Positions 37,611 to 47,093 are shown, numbered from the stretch's first letter. The stretch is 64,000 nucleotides of DNA from Stenotrophomonas sp. SAU14A_NAIMI4_8 (GCF_003086695.1 NZ_CP025999.1:1715680-1779679), one strand, 5' to 3'. Notes: generated from the sequence alone by a model not told the origin. Numbers and translations: made by a program.

Positions 37611-38927
37611 TCAGCCGCCCAGCGCTTCAGGCAGCAGGGCGTCGACGAACGCTTCCGGATCGAACACGCGCAGGTCTTCCGGGCGCTCGCCAATGCCGGC
37701 GAAGCGGATCGGAATGCCGAACTCGCGGGCCAACGCGAACACCACGCCGCCCTTGGCGGTGCCGTCCAGCTTGGTCACCACCAGGCCGGTCACCTTCACC
37801 GCTGCATTGAACTGGCGCAGCTGCGAGAGCGCGTTCTGGCCGGTGGTGCCGTCGATCACCATCAGCACTTCGTGCGGGGCGGTTTCATCGATCTTGCCGA
37901 GCACGCGGCGAATCTTGCCCAGCTCGTTCATCAGGCCGGACTGGGTATGCAGGCGGCCGGCGGTGTCGGCAATCAGCACTGAGGTGCCACGGGCCTTGCC
38001 GGCCTGCAATGCGTCGTAAGCCACCGAGGCGGCATCGGCGTTCTGCCCCTGGGCGACCACGGCCACGCCGTTGCGCTCGCCCCAGGCCTGCAGCTGGGCC
38101 ACGGCGGCGGCACGGAAGGTATCGCCGGCGGCCAGCATCAGGCTGTGGCCGTCGTCCTTGAAGCGCTTGGCCAGCTTGCCGATGGTGGTGGTCTTGCCGA
38201 CGCCGTTGACGCCGACGGTGAGCACGACGAACGGTTTGGCATTGCGGTCGATCACCAGCGGCTGCGCCACCGGCTGCAGGATCGCGATCAGTTCGCTGCG
38301 CAGGGCGGCCAGCAGGGCATTGGCATCGGCGAATTCGCGCGACTTCATGCGCTTGCCCAGGCCTTCCACCAGATCGGTGGTGGCACCCACGCCAACGTCG
38401 GCTGTGATCAGGGCGGTTTCCAGCTCGTCCAGCAGATCGTCGTCGAGCTTGGGATTGCGCGAGAACAGGCCGCCGAAGCTGCGGGCGATGACGCTGTTGC
38501 GCAGGCGCTCGCGCCAGCCGGGCTTGCCGGCCGGGGCCGGCGGGGCATCCACCAGGGCCGGCAGATCGGCGGCCGGGGCGACCGGCTCTTCGGCCGGGAC
38601 GACCGGGGCCAGCGGCGCCAGCACAGCGGCGGCGGCCAGCGCTTCGGCCTGCACGTCCTCGGCGGCGATGACTGGCTGCGCAGCGGGCTGTGCAGCCGGC
38701 ACGGCGGGCGTTTCGGCGACGGGCGCCGGCACCGGGGCCGGTTCCGGGGCCGGTTGCGGTGCCGGTGCAGGTGCTACGGCTTCGGCCACCGCAGCGGTGG
38801 GCGCGTCTTCGGCCGGGGCGGCAGACGGGAACGCCGCCGCCAGCTCTTCAGCCGAGTAGTGCTGGGTCTTGGGCGCGTCCGGTGCGGCGGCGTCCTGGGG
38901 CTTCTTGCGGCGGAAAAAACTGAGCAT
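37611..38927 (-). CDS. ftsY: Signal recognition particle receptor FtsY
   Basis: 438 residues. The first ~130 residues are the acidic/Ala-Pro-rich A domain, after MLSFFRRKKP, which targets the membrane. The NG domain has G1 TVGVNGVGKTTTIGKLA, DTFRAAAVAQLQ, G3 DTAGRLHTQ and VTKLDGTAKGG. It receives SRP-ribosome complexes at the inner membrane. ATG at 38925-38927 puts the basic FFRRKK right at the N-terminus. The low-complexity A domain explains strong spurious open frames on the other strand. Confidence 0.96.
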   Translation of the reverse strand: MLSFFRRKKPQDAAAPDAPKTQHYSAEELAAAFPSAAPAEDAPTAAVAEAVAPAPAPQPAPEPAPVPAPVAETPAVPAAQPAAQPVIAAEDVQAEALAAAAVLAPLAPVVPAEEPVAPAADLPALVDAPPAPAGKPGWRERLRNSVIARSFGGLFSRNPKLDDDLLDELETALITADVGVGATTDLVEGLGKRMKSREFADANALLAALRSELIAILQPVAQPLVIDRNAKPFVVLTVGVNGVGKTTTIGKLAKRFKDDGHSLMLAAGDTFRAAAVAQLQAWGERNGVAVVAQGQNADAASVAYDALQAGKARGTSVLIADTAGRLHTQSGLMNELGKIRRVLGKIDETAPHEVLMVIDGTTGQNALSQLRQFNAAVKVTGLVVTKLDGTAKGGVVFALAREFGIPIRFAGIGERPEDLRVFDPEAFVDALLPEALGG

Positions 38928-39056
38928 TGGCAAAAGGCGCTGAAATCAGGGGGATATGCTACCACTCGGGCCTGTCGGGCCGATGTGGACTGAAGGTTGC
39001 GGCCGACCGGCCGCTAACGGGTACGGAGGGCTGCGTTGGGCGGCCCGGAGGCCAAC

Positions 39057-39356
39057 ATGAACAGCGTGATGGGAACGGCCCTTTCCGGCATGCGTGCGGC
39101 CCAGCAGGGCGTGCAGGTGGCCGCACACAACGTGGCCCACCTGGCGACCCCGGATGCGCAACGGCTGCAGGTGCAGCGCAGCGCGATGGAGCAGGGTGGG
39201 GTGGAGACCGTGGTGGCCACCACCGAGCCCGATCCCAGCGCGCCGCTGGGCGACCTGCTGGCGGCGAAAACCGAGGTGGTGGCCTTCGCTGCGAACGCCG
39301 CGCTGGTGCGCCGCCAGGACCAGATGCTTGGCACCCTGCTGGATCGCAATGTCTGA
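39057..39356 (+). CDS. Short orphan flagellar rod-like protein
   Basis: 99 residues. NSVMGTALSGMRAAQQGVQVAAHNVAHLATPDAQRLQ resembles the N-terminal flagellar basal-body rod signature of FlgB/C/F/G (xxALSGMxAAQxxxxVxAxNVANxxTxG), with H for N and D for G at the end. The C-terminus AAKTEVVAFAANAALVRRQDQMLGTLLD resembles the C-terminal rod helix of FlgC. So it looks like a rod protein reduced to the two terminal helices that pack together. It stands alone between ftsY and htpG, with no flagellar gene nearby. Function unknown. Confidence 0.6.
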   Translation: MNSVMGTALSGMRAAQQGVQVAAHNVAHLATPDAQRLQVQRSAMEQGGVETVVATTEPDPSAPLGDLLAAKTEVVAFAANAALVRRQDQMLGTLLDRNV

Positions 39357-39381
39357 GCGGACCGCCCCCCCCCCCGCCTTG

Positions 39382-39540
39382 GTAGGTGTCAACCTTGGTT
39401 GACACGCTCTTGGTGTGCCAACCAAGGTTGGCACCTACCACAGCAGCCATGCCAACCAAGGTCGGCACCTACCACAGCAGCCATGCCAACCAAGGTCGGC
39501 ACCTACCAAAGCAGGTGTGCCAACCAAGGTTGGCATCTAC
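39382..39540. repeat. Cluster of five GTAG-type palindromes
   Basis: One plus-strand copy (39382-39405, arms GTGTCAACC/GGTTGACAC) and four minus-strand copies at 39415-39438, 39449-39472, 39483-39506 and 39517-39540. The minus copies are 34 bp apart and have arms based on GTGCCAACC or GTGCCGACC against GGTTGGCAC or GGTTGGCAT; some pairs are not perfect. An 11-base C run lies just before, at 39365-39375. Confidence 0.9.
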
Positions 39541-39548
39541 CAGGGCGC

Positions 39549-39578
39549 GGTTGCGCCGGGCCGTGCCCGGCGGCAACC
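39549..39578. repeat. GC-rich hairpin downstream of htpG
   Basis: GGTTGC and GCCGGGC pair with GCCCGGC and GCAACC around a CGT loop, with one bulged base. It lies 7 bp beyond the htpG stop. The inner stem is that of the CGCCGGGC GTAG-type subfamily, but the GTAG head is replaced by an extended stem. It might act as a transcript-end hairpin; there is no T-run. Confidence 0.5.
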
Positions 39579-39585
39579 GCCTCGG

Positions 39586-41475
39586 TCAGGCCGACAGCTC
39601 CAGCAACAGCTTGTTCAGGCGGGCCACATAGGCACCCGGGTCCTTCAGGCTGTCACCGGCGGCCAGCGCGGCCTGGTCGAACAGCACCCGGCCCAGATCG
39701 TCAAAGCGTGCACCATCGGCTTCGGCATCCAGCTTGGCGATCAGCGGGTGGCCCGGATTGATCTCCAGCACCGGCTTGCTGTCGGGCACCTTCTGCCCGC
39801 TGGCTTCCAGGATCTGGCGCATCTGCAGGCCCAGGTCCTGTTCGCCGATGGCCAGCACCGCCGGTGAATCGGTCAGGCGGTGCGACACGCGCACTTCGGC
39901 CACGTCATCGCCCAGCACCGTCTTCAGCCGCTCCACCAGGGCCTGCTTGTCCTTGGCGGCCGCTTCCTGTTCCTGCTTGTCGGCCTCGCTTTCCAGCGCG
40001 CCCAGGTCCAGGTCGCCACGGGCGATATCGACGAAGCCCTTGCCGTCGAAATCGGTCAGGTAGCCCATCAGCCACTCGTCGATGCGATCGGTCAGCAGCA
40101 GCACTTCCACGCCCTTCTTGCGGAACACTTCCAGGTGCGGGCTGTTGCGCACCTGGCTGTAGCTCTCGCCGGTCAGGTAGTAGATCTTGTCCTGGCCTTC
40201 GGCCATGCGCGCGATGTAATCGGCCAGCGACACGCTCTGCGCGTCGGCCTCGCCACGGGTGGAGGCGAAGCGCAGCAGGCCGGCCACCTTCTCGCGGTTG
40301 TTGTAGTCCTCGGCCGGGCCTTCCTTCAGCACCTGGCCGAATTCCTTCCAGAAGCTGGCGTACTGTTCGGGCTTGTCGGTGGCCAGCTTGTCCAGCATGT
40401 CCAGCGAGCGCTTGGTCAGGGCGGCCTTCATCGAATCGATGACCGGGCCGGACTGCAGGATTTCGCGCGACACGTTCAGCGAAAGATCGTTGGAATCGAC
40501 CACGCCCTTGATGAAGCGCAGGTACAGCGGCAGGAACTGCTCGGCCTGGTCCATCACGAACACGCGCTGCACGTACAGCTTCAGGCCCTTGGGCGCATCG
40601 CGGTGGTACAGGTCGAACGGCGCGCGGCCGGGCACGTACAGCAGCGAGGTGTATTCCAGCTTGCCTTCGACCTTGTTGTGGCTCCAGGCCAGCGGATCGC
40701 TGTGGTCGTGCGCCACGTGCTTGTAGAACTCGGTGTACTCGGCGTCGCTGATCTCGGTGCGCGGGCGGGTCCACAGCGCGCTGGCGCGGTTGACGGTTTC
40801 CCATTCAAGCGCGGCGCCTTCTTCGCCTTCCTTCGGCATCTGGATCGGCAGGCCGATGTGGTCCGAATACTTCTTCAGGATGCTGCGCAGGCGCCAGCCG
40901 TCGGCGAAGTCATGCTCGCCGTCCTTCAGGTGCAGCACGATGCGGGTGCCGCGCTCGGCCTTGTCGACGGTGGCGACTTCGAAATCGCCTTCGCCGCGGG
41001 AGGTCCAGCGCACGCCTTCGCCGGCGGCCAGGCCGGCGCGGCGCGAGGTCACTTCCACTTCGCCGGCGACGATGAAGGCGCTGTAGAAGCCGACGCCGAA
41101 CTGGCCGATCAGCTGCGAATCCTTCTTCTGGTCGCCGGACAGCTGGCGCAGGAAGTCGCCGGTGCCGGATTTTGCAATCGTGCCCAGGTGGGCAATGGCT
41201 TCGGCGCGGCTCATGCCGATGCCGTTGTCTTCGATGGTGATGGTGTGGGCGGCGGCGTCGAAGCTGACGCGCACGCGCAGCTCGCTGTCACCTTCCAGCA
41301 GGGCCGGCTGGGTCAGGGCCTCGAAGCGCAGCTTGTCGGCGGCGTCGGCGGCGTTGGAGACCAGCTCGCGCAGGAAGATCTCCTTGTTCGAGTACAGCGA
41401 GTGGATCATCAGCTGCAGCAGCTGCTTGACCTCGGTCTGGAAGCCAAGGGTTTCGGTCTGGGGGGTCTCGGTCAT
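39586..41475 (-). CDS. htpG: Molecular chaperone HtpG (Hsp90)
   Basis: 629 residues. GHKL ATPase domain: [49 protein letters not shown] and [11 protein letters not shown]. Middle domain: [37 protein letters not shown] with the catalytic arginine region. The C-terminal dimerisation domain ends [12 protein letters not shown]. Cytosolic ATP-dependent chaperone. ATG at 41473-41475; the long open frame upstream runs through repeats and is not coding. No clear heat-shock promoter was identified. Confidence 0.97.
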   Translation of the reverse strand: MTETPQTETLGFQTEVKQLLQLMIHSLYSNKEIFLRELVSNAADAADKLRFEALTQPALLEGDSELRVRVSFDAAAHTITIEDNGIGMSRAEAIAHLGTIAKSGTGDFLRQLSGDQKKDSQLIGQFGVGFYSAFIVAGEVEVTSRRAGLAAGEGVRWTSRGEGDFEVATVDKAERGTRIVLHLKDGEHDFADGWRLRSILKKYSDHIGLPIQMPKEGEEGAALEWETVNRASALWTRPRTEISDAEYTEFYKHVAHDHSDPLAWSHNKVEGKLEYTSLLYVPGRAPFDLYHRDAPKGLKLYVQRVFVMDQAEQFLPLYLRFIKGVVDSNDLSLNVSREILQSGPVIDSMKAALTKRSLDMLDKLATDKPEQYASFWKEFGQVLKEGPAEDYNNREKVAGLLRFASTRGEADAQSVSLADYIARMAEGQDKIYYLTGESYSQVRNSPHLEVFRKKGVEVLLLTDRIDEWLMGYLTDFDGKGFVDIARGDLDLGALESEADKQEQEAAAKDKQALVERLKTVLGDDVAEVRVSHRLTDSPAVLAIGEQDLGLQMRQILEASGQKVPDSKPVLEINPGHPLIAKLDAEADGARFDDLGRVLFDQAALAAGDSLKDPGAYVARLNKLLLELSA

Positions 41476-41631
41476 CGATAGGGCTCCGTGTGCAATGCCG
41501 CGCCAGCGCGTGCGGCCTCGCCAAGGGGTATGGCTGATTGTCCCGAAATCAAGGGGTTGGTCGGGCAGGGCTGCGCCCTGCACCTGCTCAATGCAACGGC
41601 AACGGCAAAAGCTGTGTATCCGTGGGATGGC

Positions 41632-41729
41632 GGGGCGGTGTGGGTGGGCAGGACACGCCGCAAGTACGTCCCTGTAGGCTCGTAGGCGCCATCCATGGCG
41701 CCTGCGGTCCTGCCCACCCACACCGCCCC
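41632..41729 (-). repeat. Clamped two-hairpin repeat element, copy C
   Basis: Perfect 23-bp inverted repeat (41632-41654 and 41707-41729), extended by two further pairs after one mismatch. Read on the minus strand the 52-nt core is GGCGCCATGGATGGCGCC hairpin, TACGAGCC spacer, a second hairpin with stem TAC/GTA around AGGGAC, and GGCGT end; TGTCAG precedes it. It occupies the upstream side of htpG, in a 603-bp gap (41476-42078) that otherwise holds GTAG-type and GGGGTC repeats, further GC-rich hairpins (41880-41990) and no gene except the tiny frame at 42041. Confidence 0.85.
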
Positions 41730-41756
41730 ACCTCTGACAGCTCCCCGCGGCTGTTG

Positions 41757-41804
41757 GTAGGTGTCGACCTTGGTCGACACGGTAGATCCACGCCATGCGT
41801 GGAT
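41757..41804 (+). repeat. Two adjacent direct GTAG-type palindromes
   Basis: 41757-41780 has head GTAG and arms GTGTCGACC/GGTCGACAC; 41782-41804 has head GTAG and arms ATCCACGC/GCGTGGAT. One base separates them. Two different arm subfamilies side by side in the same orientation. Confidence 0.88.
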
Positions 41805-41832
41805 GAAATCTGTCAGATACCGATATGAATCT

Positions 41833-41870
41833 GGGGTCAGAGCCCGTTGCGGAGCAACGGGATCCGACCC
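41833..41870 (-). repeat. GGGGTC-ended imperfect palindrome (reverse copy)
   Basis: 38 nt in the reverse orientation: ends GGGGTCAGAGCCC and GGGATCCGACCC; inner stem CCCGTTGC/GCAACGGG. Same two outer-stem irregularities as the forward copies, on the opposite strand. Confidence 0.85.
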
Positions 41871-42027
41871 ACGGGATCGCGTCTGGGGCAGAGCCCCCTG
41901 AGTCAGGGGGCGGCCGCGAAGCGGCGGGGGTGTGGGAGATGGTAAGGGGGCCCCACGTTTCGCGCAGCGAAGCGTGGGAGCGACAGCGCGTATGCGTTGG
42001 CGCGTACCCGGGCGCCGCCCGGCCGAC

Positions 42028-42033
42028 TACAAT
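42028..42033 (+). promoter_or_regulatory. Candidate -10 element upstream of rsmD
   Basis: TACAAT lies 7 bp before an ATG at 42041 that opens a 13-codon frame. No convincing -35 is visible at 16-18 bp. If active, the transcript would start at or next to that ATG. Confidence 0.3.
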
Positions 42034-42040
42034 CACGACC

Positions 42041-42078
42041 ATGCTGAATTTCTTGAACTACCCCCTGCGGGGGCGCCG

Positions 42079-42082
<4 letters not shown>
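42041..42082 (+). CDS. Possible 13-residue leader peptide coupled to rsmD
   Basis: The frame [13 protein letters not shown] ends at a TGA that overlaps the GTG start of rsmD (GTGA). No ribosome binding site is seen before its ATG, but a -10-like TACAAT lies directly upstream. It could serve to load ribosomes for rsmD. It may equally be chance. Confidence 0.25.
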
Positions 42083-43193
<1,111 letters not shown>

Positions 43194-43272
43194 CCGCTGC
43201 CAAGCGGCCGTTCCTGTAGTACCACGCACCCCCATTACGTACACCAACACGCACCATCTCGGGAGGAAACCC

Positions 43273-43764
43273 ATGAACACCACCATGCGCGCGATGCTGA
43301 TCGCCTCGTTTGCCCTGGCCTTCACCGCTTGCAAGAAGGAAGAGGCTGCTCCGGTCGAAGAGGCCAAGCAGGCCCTGGTCGCTCCGGCCAAGGACGACGA
43401 TGCAGGCTGGAAGAAGTACCTGCAGGAAGTGGCCATCCAGAACATGGGCAACATCAGCAACAGCCCGTTCCTGTACTACCTCTCGCCGGAATCGGACCCG
43501 GACTTCCAGGCCAAGTACGAGCGCCAGACCGAAAGCGCGACCCAGGCCGTGGCCCGTGGCGTGCAGCCGGGCAACATGCTGGCCTTCGGTTCGTCGGCCT
43601 CGGGCAAGATGGCTGACATGATCCAGGCCGTGTTCAAGGACGTGTCGCCGGATTCGATGAAGGGCGTGCGCGTCGTCTTCATCGGCCTGTCGGCCGACAA
43701 CGCCCGCGTGCAGGCTGCCGTGCAGCCGACCGGCGCCGAGTACATTTTCGTCGAAGCCAAGTAA
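43273..43764 (+). CDS. Conserved lipoprotein of unknown function
   Basis: 163 residues. Signal peptide with lipobox FTAC; the mature N-terminus CKKEEAAPVEEAKQAL is charged and probably a flexible tether. The folded part (about residues 45-163) has no motif I recognise: NMGNISNSPFLYYLSPESDPDFQAKYERQ, later RGVQPGNMLAFGSSASGKMADMIQAVF and VRVVFIGLSADNARVQAAVQPTGAEYIFVEAK. The GSSASGK stretch resembles a phosphate loop only superficially. Strong ribosome binding site GGGAGGAAACCC. It lies between coaD and a ferredoxin gene. Confidence 0.8.
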   Translation: MNTTMRAMLIASFALAFTACKKEEAAPVEEAKQALVAPAKDDDAGWKKYLQEVAIQNMGNISNSPFLYYLSPESDPDFQAKYERQTESATQAVARGVQPGNMLAFGSSASGKMADMIQAVFKDVSPDSMKGVRVVFIGLSADNARVQAAVQPTGAEYIFVEAK

Positions 43765-43800
43765 GACCGAGCCGTGGCGGCCACGCTGCGGCGTGGCCCG

Positions 43801-43826
43801 GGCGGCATCCTGCAAGGGATGCCGCC
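43801..43826. other. Perfect hairpin between the lipoprotein and yfhL genes
   Basis: 10-bp perfect stem GGCGGCATCC/GGATGCCGCC with a 6-nt loop, 36 bp after the lipoprotein stop. No T-run follows, so intrinsic termination is not clear; it may stabilise the 3' end of the message. A second G/C-rich stem precedes it (43775-43800). Confidence 0.5.
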
Positions 43827-43896
43827 GATGACCTGACCGGTGCGCGCGCCCGCGCGTGCCGGTCCTTGTCCCAAGGCGCGGGCGAGGAGTATCGCC

Positions 43897-44178
43897 ATGT
43901 CGCTGAAAATCAATGAGCTCTGCGTCAACTGCGACGTATGCGAGCCGGCCTGCCCGAACCAGGCCATTTCGATGGGTGAAACCATCTACGTGATCGATCC
44001 CGCACGCTGTACCGAATGCGTGGGTCATTTCGACGAACCCCAGTGCGTGGTCGTCTGCCCGGTCGAATGCATCGACCCGGACCCGGATATCGTGGAAACG
44101 GAAGTCCAGCTGCTGGCCAAGCTGCGCCAGCTGCAGAACGATCATCCCGAACTCTATGCGGAGCCCCCATCCGAATGA
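43897..44178 (+). CDS. yfhL: YfhL-family 2[4Fe-4S] ferredoxin
   Basis: 93 residues. First cluster CVNCDVCEPACP; second CTECVGHFDEPQCVVVCP, with the extra loop between the second and third cysteine that marks the Allochromatium/YfhL type; CIDPDPDIVET follows. These have two clusters of unusually low and different potentials. C-terminal extension LLAKLRQLQNDHPELY is helical. GGCGAGGAG precedes the ATG at a good distance. The stop overlaps the ggt start (ATGA), yet there is no obvious functional link. Confidence 0.93.
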   Translation: MSLKINELCVNCDVCEPACPNQAISMGETIYVIDPARCTECVGHFDEPQCVVVCPVECIDPDPDIVETEVQLLAKLRQLQNDHPELYAEPPSE

Positions 44179-45914
44179 AGCTGATCGTCCGCCCCTTGTT
44201 GCTGCTCGGCCTGCTGTTGGCCCCCCAGGCCTGGGCTGAAAGTCCTGCCCAGACCCCCGCCCGCGCCGAGCGCCCCGATGGGGTGGCCGTGGCCAGTGGC
44301 CATGCGCTGGCCACCCAGGCCGGCATCGACATCCTGGCCCAGGGCGGCAACGCCTTCGACGCGGCCGTGGCGGTGTCGTCCACGCTGGCGGTGGTTGAAC
44401 CGATCAGCTCCGGCCTCGGTGGTGGCGGCTTCTTCCTGCTGCACGATGCGGCCACCGGCAAGGACGTGATGCTGGACGCGCGCGAAACCGCGCCGGCCGC
44501 CGCCACGCCGCAGGCATTCCTGGACAAGCAGGGCAACCTGGACCGCGACCGCTCTGTGAACGGGCCCTGGTCGGCGGGCATTCCGGGCCTGCCGGCCGCG
44601 CTGGTGGAACTGTCGTCCAAGCACGGCAAGCTGCCGCTGGCCACCTCGCTGCAGCCGGCCATCCGCATTGCCCGCGACGGCTTCCCGGTGTACGAGCGCA
44701 TGGCCAAGGGCTACGCCTCGCGCCGTGAAGTGATGGAGCGTTTCCCCGGCACGCGCGAGGTCTACCTGCGCAATGGCAAGCCGATCGCCACCGGCGATCT
44801 GTTCAAGCAGCCCGAACTGGCGCAGACCCTGGAACGCCTGGCGGCCGGCGGTCGTGATGGCTTCTACAAGGGGCAGACCGGCAAGCTGCTGCTGGAAGGG
44901 GTGAAGCAGGCCGGTGGCAAGTGGACCGCCGATGAGCTGGCCGGCTACCAGGTCAAGCTGCGCGAGCCGATCGTGTTCGATTACAACGGCTGGAAGATCA
45001 CCACCGCGCCGCCGCCGTCGTCCGGCGGCATCGCCCTGGCCAGCATGCTGCAGATCCTGGAAGGCTGGGACATCAAGCAGATGGACGCCGCGCACCGCAC
45101 CCACCTGGTGGTGGAAGCCATGCGCCGCGCCTACCGCGACCGCACGTTCTTCCTGGGCGACCCGGATTTCGTGCAGATTCCGCAGAAGGTGCTGACCAGC
45201 AAGGATTACGCCCAGGGCCTGCGCGCCACCATCCACCCGGAAAAGGCCACCCCCAGCGACCTGCTGTCGGGCAATCCGACCCCGCTGGAAGATGACGAGA
45301 CCACCCATTTCTCGATCATCGATCGCGATGGCAACCGCGTGGGCGCCACCCAGACGGTGAACCTGCTGTACGGTTCGGGCCTGATTCCCAAGGGCACCGG
45401 TGTGCTGCTGAACAATGAAATGGACGACTTCGCGCTGAAGCCGGGCACCCCCAATGCCTTCGGCGTGATGGGTTACGCGGCCAATGCACCGAAGCCGGGC
45501 AAGCGCATGCTCAGCTCGATGACGCCCACCTTCATGGAAAACAGCGACAAAGTGGTCGTGCTCGGTACGCCCGGTGGCAGCCGCATCATCACCATGGTGC
45601 TGCTGGGCATCCTCGGCTATGACGCCGGCCTGGACGCACAGCAGGTCGCCGCGCTGCCGCGCTACCACCACCAGTGGCTGCCCGACCTGATCGAGGCCGA
45701 AAGTGATGCCTTCGACGCCGAGACGGTGAAGCAGCTGCAGGCGATGGGCCACAAGATCGACCTGCCGGGCGACGTCGCCGCCGGTGGCCGCGGTTCCAGC
45801 CACGTCTGGGGCAACCTGCAGACCGTGGAATGGGACCGCAAGGCCAACAAGCTGTTCGGTGGCAGCGATCCGCGCAACCCGGTGGGCAGCGCCCAGGTCG
45901 TGCCGGCGCATTGA
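44175..45914 (+). CDS. ggt: Gamma-glutamyltransferase (periplasmic glutathione hydrolase)
   Basis: 579 residues with a signal peptide (MKLIVRPLLLLGLLLAPQAWA). The proenzyme cleaves itself before the nucleophile threonine: DDETTHFSIIDRDGNRVGAT, expected nucleophile T376. Large-subunit motifs ILAQGGNAFDAAVA, EPISSGLGGGGFF, and small-subunit motif LGTPGGSRIITMVL are intact. It breaks down glutathione and gamma-glutamyl compounds in the periplasm for amino acid recovery. Ends before an intrinsic terminator. Confidence 0.95.
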   Translation: MKLIVRPLLLLGLLLAPQAWAESPAQTPARAERPDGVAVASGHALATQAGIDILAQGGNAFDAAVAVSSTLAVVEPISSGLGGGGFFLLHDAATGKDVMLDARETAPAAATPQAFLDKQGNLDRDRSVNGPWSAGIPGLPAALVELSSKHGKLPLATSLQPAIRIARDGFPVYERMAKGYASRREVMERFPGTREVYLRNGKPIATGDLFKQPELAQTLERLAAGGRDGFYKGQTGKLLLEGVKQAGGKWTADELAGYQVKLREPIVFDYNGWKITTAPPPSSGGIALASMLQILEGWDIKQMDAAHRTHLVVEAMRRAYRDRTFFLGDPDFVQIPQKVLTSKDYAQGLRATIHPEKATPSDLLSGNPTPLEDDETTHFSIIDRDGNRVGATQTVNLLYGSGLIPKGTGVLLNNEMDDFALKPGTPNAFGVMGYAANAPKPGKRMLSSMTPTFMENSDKVVVLGTPGGSRIITMVLLGILGYDAGLDAQQVAALPRYHHQWLPDLIEAESDAFDAETVKQLQAMGHKIDLPGDVAAGGRGSSHVWGNLQTVEWDRKANKLFGGSDPRNPVGSAQVVPAH

Positions 45915-45920
45915 AATGCA

Positions 45921-45944
45921 GGCAGCGCCGGGCCACGCCCGGCG
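45921..45944 (+). repeat. GTAG-type palindrome with altered head
   Basis: Arms CGCCGGGC/GCCCGGCG with head GCAG in place of GTAG, 6 bp after the ggt stop and before the terminator. Confidence 0.7.
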
Positions 45945-45959
45945 AAGCCCAATGCCGCG

Positions 45960-45983
45960 AACCCCGCCACCCGGCGGGGTTTT
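45960..45983 (+). terminator. Intrinsic terminator of ggt
   Basis: Hairpin ACCCCGCC-acc-GGCGGGGT followed by TTT and a T-rich tail (TTTTCCATTTTCC), 46 bp after the ggt stop. Confidence 0.88.
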
Positions 45984-46033
45984 CCATTTTCCGGCTAGCG
46001 ATTATTTAACGGCAGCCGACTGATAATCGCTGC

Positions 46034-46921
46034 ATGAAACTCTGGTCAATTCGTGGAAACTCGCAGCGCCTGGATGGCGGGGCGATGTTCGGCAACGCGC
46101 CGCGCGCGTTGTGGGAAAAATGGGCGGCTCCGGACGAGCTCAATCGCATCGAGCTGGCCTGCCGTGCGCTGCTGGCCAGTCCGCTGGAAGGCAAGACGGT
46201 GCTGTTTGAAACCGGCATCGGCGCCTTCTTCGATCCGCGCATGCGCGAACGCTATGGCGTGCAGGAAAGTCGGCATGTGCTGATTGATTCGCTGCGCGAA
46301 GCCGGTTTCGAACACGAAGATATCGACGTGGTGGTGCTCAGCCACCTGCATTTCGATCATGCCGGCGGCCTGCTGGCACCGTGGACCGAAGGCCGTGGCC
46401 CGGAACTGCTGTTCCCCAATGCCACCTTCGTGGTCGGTGCGCAGCACTGGCAACGGGCCTTGCAGCCGCATCCGCGCGATCGGGCCAGCTTCATCCCCGA
46501 ACTGCCCGCGCTGCTGCAGGCCAGCGGTCGGCTGGAAGTGGTGGAGGGCGAATATTCGCAGGTGCTGGGCCGCAGCGTGCGTTTCAGCTACAGCGACGGC
46601 CACACGCCGGGGCTGATGCTGGCCGAGATCGTCGGCCATGCGCATGCCGACCAGGCGCCGCAGGGCGGCGTGGTGTTCTGTGCTGATCTGATTCCCGGGC
46701 GCTCCTGGGTGCACGTGCCGATCACCATGGGTTACGACCGCAATGCCGAACTGCTGATCGACGAGAAGCGCCAGTTCCTGGAAGACAAGCTGGCGCGCAA
46801 CGTCCATCTGTTCTTCACCCACGACCCGCAGGTGGCGCTGGCCCAGCTGGGGCGCGATGAGAAGGGCCGTTTCGTGACCCTGCACGAGCAGGGCGAACTG
46901 AAGGCCCGCGCGCTGGGCTGA
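46034..46921 (+). CDS. MBL-fold metal-dependent hydrolase
   Basis: 295 residues. The zinc-binding signature HLHFDHAGG lies at about residue 105; later metal ligands are plausible in SDGHTPGLM and VVFCADLIP, and in the C-terminal FFTHDP. Insertions such as [15 protein letters not shown] near the N-terminus resemble quinolinate/lactonase-type members of the superfamily. The substrate cannot be told. No signal peptide. It follows the ggt terminator with its own gap of 50 bp containing an AT-rich TTATTTAACGG patch that could be a promoter. Confidence 0.8.
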   Translation: MKLWSIRGNSQRLDGGAMFGNAPRALWEKWAAPDELNRIELACRALLASPLEGKTVLFETGIGAFFDPRMRERYGVQESRHVLIDSLREAGFEHEDIDVVVLSHLHFDHAGGLLAPWTEGRGPELLFPNATFVVGAQHWQRALQPHPRDRASFIPELPALLQASGRLEVVEGEYSQVLGRSVRFSYSDGHTPGLMLAEIVGHAHADQAPQGGVVFCADLIPGRSWVHVPITMGYDRNAELLIDEKRQFLEDKLARNVHLFFTHDPQVALAQLGRDEKGRFVTLHEQGELKARALG

Positions 46922-46926
46922 GTAGC

Positions 46927-47084
46927 GGGGTCGGATCCCGTTGCGTGGCAACGGGCTCTGACCCCTGAATCTGGCCCTGTGCGGTCGCGCGCCTGCGCGG
47001 TCGTAGAGTCGAGCTTGCTCGACTGGCGCGGGATGCATCCACGCATCGGGGTCAGAGCCCTTTCTGCGAAAGGGATCCGACCCC
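46927..47084. repeat. Inverted pair of GGGGTC repeats flanking a GTAG-type palindrome
   Basis: Forward copy at 46927-46965 (inner stem CCCGTTGC/GCAACGGG), reverse copy at 47048-47084 (inner stem CCCTTTC/GAAAGGG), and between them a GTAG-headed palindrome at 47003-47023 (arms AGTCGAGC/GCTCGAC). A further GATGCATC palindrome lies at 47032. The composite fills the 172-bp gap between the convergent MBL and upp genes and resembles BIME-type mosaics of REP sequences. Confidence 0.88.
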
Positions 47085-47093
47085 TGGGGTGGG

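Noticed and set aside
43273..43764. Nucleotide-binding P-loop in the lipoprotein (GSSASGKM)
   Set aside because: It lacks the GxxxxGK[ST] pattern and the protein is an exported lipoprotein, where ATP binding is unlikely.
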